Origin: Betaproteobacteria bacterium
GTDB taxonomy: Bacteria; Pseudomonadota; Gammaproteobacteria; Burkholderiales; Usitatibacteraceae
Direction: 5' to 3'
Length of the DNA: 64,000 nt
Assembly: GCA_016711875.1 (NCBI GenBank)
Contig: JADJSD010000006.1
Location: 62,001 to 126,000, forward strand
This document shows positions 62,301 to 64,000 of the stretch, in pieces (the stretch's first letter is position 1; every line of letters starts with the position of its first letter). Made by a program: the position numbers and the translations under genes. A model generated the notes under the pieces. That model ran no database searches and was not told the DNA's origin. It saw only the letters and a program-made list of their open reading frames with translations.

Positions 62301-63612
62301 CCGCCGGCGAGAAGTTGAGGGTGATCGTGCAGGAAGCCGCCGGGGCGAGCGTCGCGCCGGTGGTGCACGTTCCGCCCGTCGCCGCGAAACTCGCCGCGTT
62401 CGCGCCGCTCAGGTTGAAGCTGCCGAGCGTGAGGTTGCTCGAACCGTCGTTGGTGGCGGTGAAGGTCACGGTGGCGCTCGTGCCGCCCATCGCGACACTG
62501 CCGAAGTCCGCGCTGGCGGGCGTCACGGTGAGGATGCCGTTGTTGCCCTGCAAGGCGACGGAGCCGGACGTGTCGTTCGACGTGACGGTGAGCCAGCCGA
62601 ACTTCGCGCCCGTGGCGGCGGGCGTGAAGTCCACAACGAGGTTGCACGAGGCGCCCGGGGCGACAAGGGCGCCCGCGACACATTGGCCCGCGCCACCGGA
62701 GGTGACGGAGAAGTCGGATGCGTTGGCGCCCGAGATCGTGAAGGTGCCGAGCTGCAGGTCGGCCGTGCCCGTGTTGCTCACCACCACCGTCTGCGAGACG
62801 GCGGCGACGCCCACCGGCGTGTTGTAGCCCAGGCTCGTCGTGGACAGGTGCAGCTGGGGCAGCTGGATGGTGCCCGACGGCGGGACGACGGAAGAACCGA
62901 AGGCGTCGAAGAGCACGTAGCCGCCGTGGCCGCCCTGCGAGCAGCCGGCCGCGAGCACGTCGATCTCGAGCGTGTGGCCGAGAGACGAGTCCGGGACGAC
63001 GACGTCCGTGTTGCGCCAGTTCGTGTAGAACCAGCCGCTGCCCGTGGCGAAGAACTTGGACGGGTCGCCGGCGTAGACGAATTCCTGCCAGAGTATCGTG
63101 CCCAGCGTCACGTCCTTGAGCTGCATGAACATGTACGGCTGTTGCGCTGGGCTGTGGCCCGCGGCCTCGAGGGCCGCCGCCCAGGCGAAGCGGATGTGCA
63201 GCTGGCCGTCGGTCGCGTCGCGGTCCGCGTTGGTGACCGTGTCCTGCTGCTTGATGCGGTTGTAGTTGTTGCTGTTGCCGTGGTCGCTCGTGTTGTTCGA
63301 GTTCACGATGACCGAGTACGACCCCAGCCGCGGCGACTGGATGGCGTTCAGGGTGTTGGCCACGGTCGCGCTGCCCAGTCGCGAGGTGAGCGTGCGGCCG
63401 TTGCCCGGTGTGAGGTTCAGGCTCGAGCCGTTGAACGGACCCGCGCCGGAAAGCGCGGCCGTGGTTCCCTTCTCGAATTTCCAGGGTCCCGAGTTGTCGA
63501 GGGGGAGGGCGCTTTCGAAGCCGCCATTGGTGAAGATGGCATGCGACAGCATCGGCATCGCGAGCAGCAACAGGGCCGCGACCGCGGCGATCGACGTGGT
63601 GAAGCGCTTCAT
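59367..63612 (-). CDS. Giant secreted protein 2 with choice-of-anchor D, repeat and FG-GAP modules; several frame breaks
   Basis: About 1,415 residues in three frame pieces. Signal peptide (AVAALLLLAMPMLSHA); an N-terminal domain of about 220 residues beginning IFTNGGFESALP; two choice-of-anchor-D domains (LSTTSLGYNTPVGVAAVSQ; FGSVAMGGTSATVTFT); one copy of the 126-residue Cys module found four times in giant protein 1; Ig-like modules; then six FG-GAP repeats (GDFDGDANPDVFIE, ADFDGDGIDDLLVK). Frames break near 61700-61725, across 61190-61310 (around a run of 13 C) and at 59428-59433, where one C is missing; repair of the last gives an end LPTLRWSVIP at TAG 59367. The shared C-terminal half makes it a paralogue of giant protein 1 with an exchanged N terminus. 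Confidence 0.8.
61287..61299. repeat. Homopolymer tract of 13 C (13 G on coding strand)
   Basis: The longest single-base run noticed in the window, inside the coding region of giant protein 2 between two Ig-like modules. The coding sequence around it (61190-61310) is scrambled across three frames compared with the paralogous modules, where GSCI is normally followed by about 20 residues ending in a small-residue turn. It may be an assembly artefact or a slippage tract that switches the C-terminal half on and off. Confidence 0.6.
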
Positions 63613-63768
63613 GGGGGACCCTTCCCGATCTGGTAGGCAACGTGTTTACGGTTGCAAACAGGTCGGGCTTGAGGAGCCGCGCCAAATATTCGGAGAAAGG
63701 AGGGCTTCCCGGGGCGGTGACGCGAATGCGCCGGGCTTTAGAAAGCCATTTGAAACAGGGGGGTTGCG

Positions 63769-64000
63769 CTATCCGCGGTCGGCGGAATGGAGGCAGGAGG
63801 GTTCGATTGTCAGCGAATGCTCACCTGCCGACAGCCAGATCTGCCCTTCCTGCAGGGTGGCCTGCAGCTTCACGCGTTCCGCGCGGCGAGCTTCGCGCAG
63901 GCGCGCGTGATCTCCGGGGCAGCGCGATGACATCGAGGTTCTTCTGGCGCGAAAGCGCCTCGCCGTTCTGGCGCTACCCAGATCTCCGCACCAGTTCCGT
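63769..64000 (-). pseudogene. Unrecognised C-terminal gene fragment, probably frame-broken
   Basis: The C-terminal end of a minus-strand gene entering from the right edge. The last 50 codons to the TAG at 63769-63771 read HARLREARRAERVKLQAT and LQEGQIWLSAGEHSLTIEP, which looks like genuine protein. Upstream, RQNGEALSRQKNLDVIALP lies in another frame, joined if one C is removed near 63922. I do not recognise the family. Between its stop and the start of giant protein 2 (63613-63768) there is only an imperfect dyad (GTTTAC...GCAAAC at 63644-63659), which could belong to the giant gene's promoter. Confidence 0.35.

Noticed and set aside
1..64000. tRNA, rRNA, insertion sequences and prophage
   Set aside because: No cloverleaf, rRNA signature, transposase, terminal inverted repeats or phage structural genes were recognised on reading; a covariance-model scan was not possible.

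Overview
The window is 64 kb of high-GC DNA (roughly two-thirds G+C by eye) from a Gram-negative bacterium. Bug/TctC-type periplasmic receptors, two TonB-dependent receptors, a BCAM0308-family protein, MscL and a BLUF-folE pair point to a betaproteobacterium, probably near Burkholderiales; no rRNA or tRNA gene is present to fix the taxonomy. Gene density is high and many neighbours overlap by 4 bases. About ten genes are broken by single-base gains or losses, mostly in or beside short G/C or T runs. Flanking frames stay fully conserved, so I read most of these as sequencing or assembly errors and annotate the affected genes over their whole span.

Layout. (1) 0.3-7.6 kb: a putative 2-aminoethylphosphonate-type ABC importer (ATPase, fused double permease, periplasmic receptor) with two FAD-dependent amine/amino-acid oxidoreductases and a DMT-family permease. 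(2) 8.3-16.7 kb: the most unusual unit. A CRP/FNR-family regulator is divergent from a tightly packed operon holding a PanB-like hydroxymethyltransferase homologue, a NitT/TauT-type receptor, two permeases, an ATPase with an N-terminal cyclic-nucleotide-binding-like domain, a second ATPase, and a MetF protein fused to a cysteine-rich MetV-like domain. Two TGTCG-N6-CGACA dyads lie between regulator and operon. I infer import of an unknown compound coupled to folate one-carbon chemistry. (3) 16.7-20.7 kb: an anti-sigma-factor-antagonist-like small protein, a GntR/UTRA regulator divergent from a sulfatase, and a TctC receptor. (4) 20.5-25.3 kb: a lipoprotein and iron-type alcohol dehydrogenase divergent from a protein with a cyanobacterial acyl-ACP-reductase-like C-terminal half, a possible acyl-to-aldehyde-to-alcohol route. 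(5) 25.3-31 kb: DAHP synthase, RIO kinase, a nucleotidyltransferase-fold gene behind a dyad, a DUF1579-like protein and a LytS/LytR two-component pair.

(6) 31-39 kb: SRPBCC/AHSA1 proteins, two separate ArsR-AHSA1 operons each with an AT-rich dyad at the promoter, a TonB receptor divergent from a second TctC receptor, and a TPR protein. (7) 39-49.5 kb: BLUF photoreceptor with folE, a transglutaminase-like protein, an aspartic-protease-like lipoprotein with two DTG motifs, a secreted 2H-phosphoesterase-like protein, a metallo-beta-lactamase-fold protein, a long DUF349 protein, an adenylate-forming ligase, a BCAM0308-family zinc-ribbon protein and mscL. (8) 49.6-55 kb: an MFS exporter, a SOUL haem-binding protein, a small SET-domain protein, a second TonB receptor and an SGNH esterase lipoprotein. 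(9) 54.9-63.6 kb: two tandem giant secreted proteins that share a repeat module and end in calcium-binding FG-GAP/VCBS repeats. The final 390 bases hold only a fragment of an unrecognised gene.

Regulatory themes: FNR-type dyads precede the acyl-reductase-like gene, the BCAM0308 gene and the first giant repeat gene, suggesting an oxygen-responsive component. Five convergent gene pairs share a CTAG at their stop codons. No CRISPR array, insertion sequence or prophage was seen.
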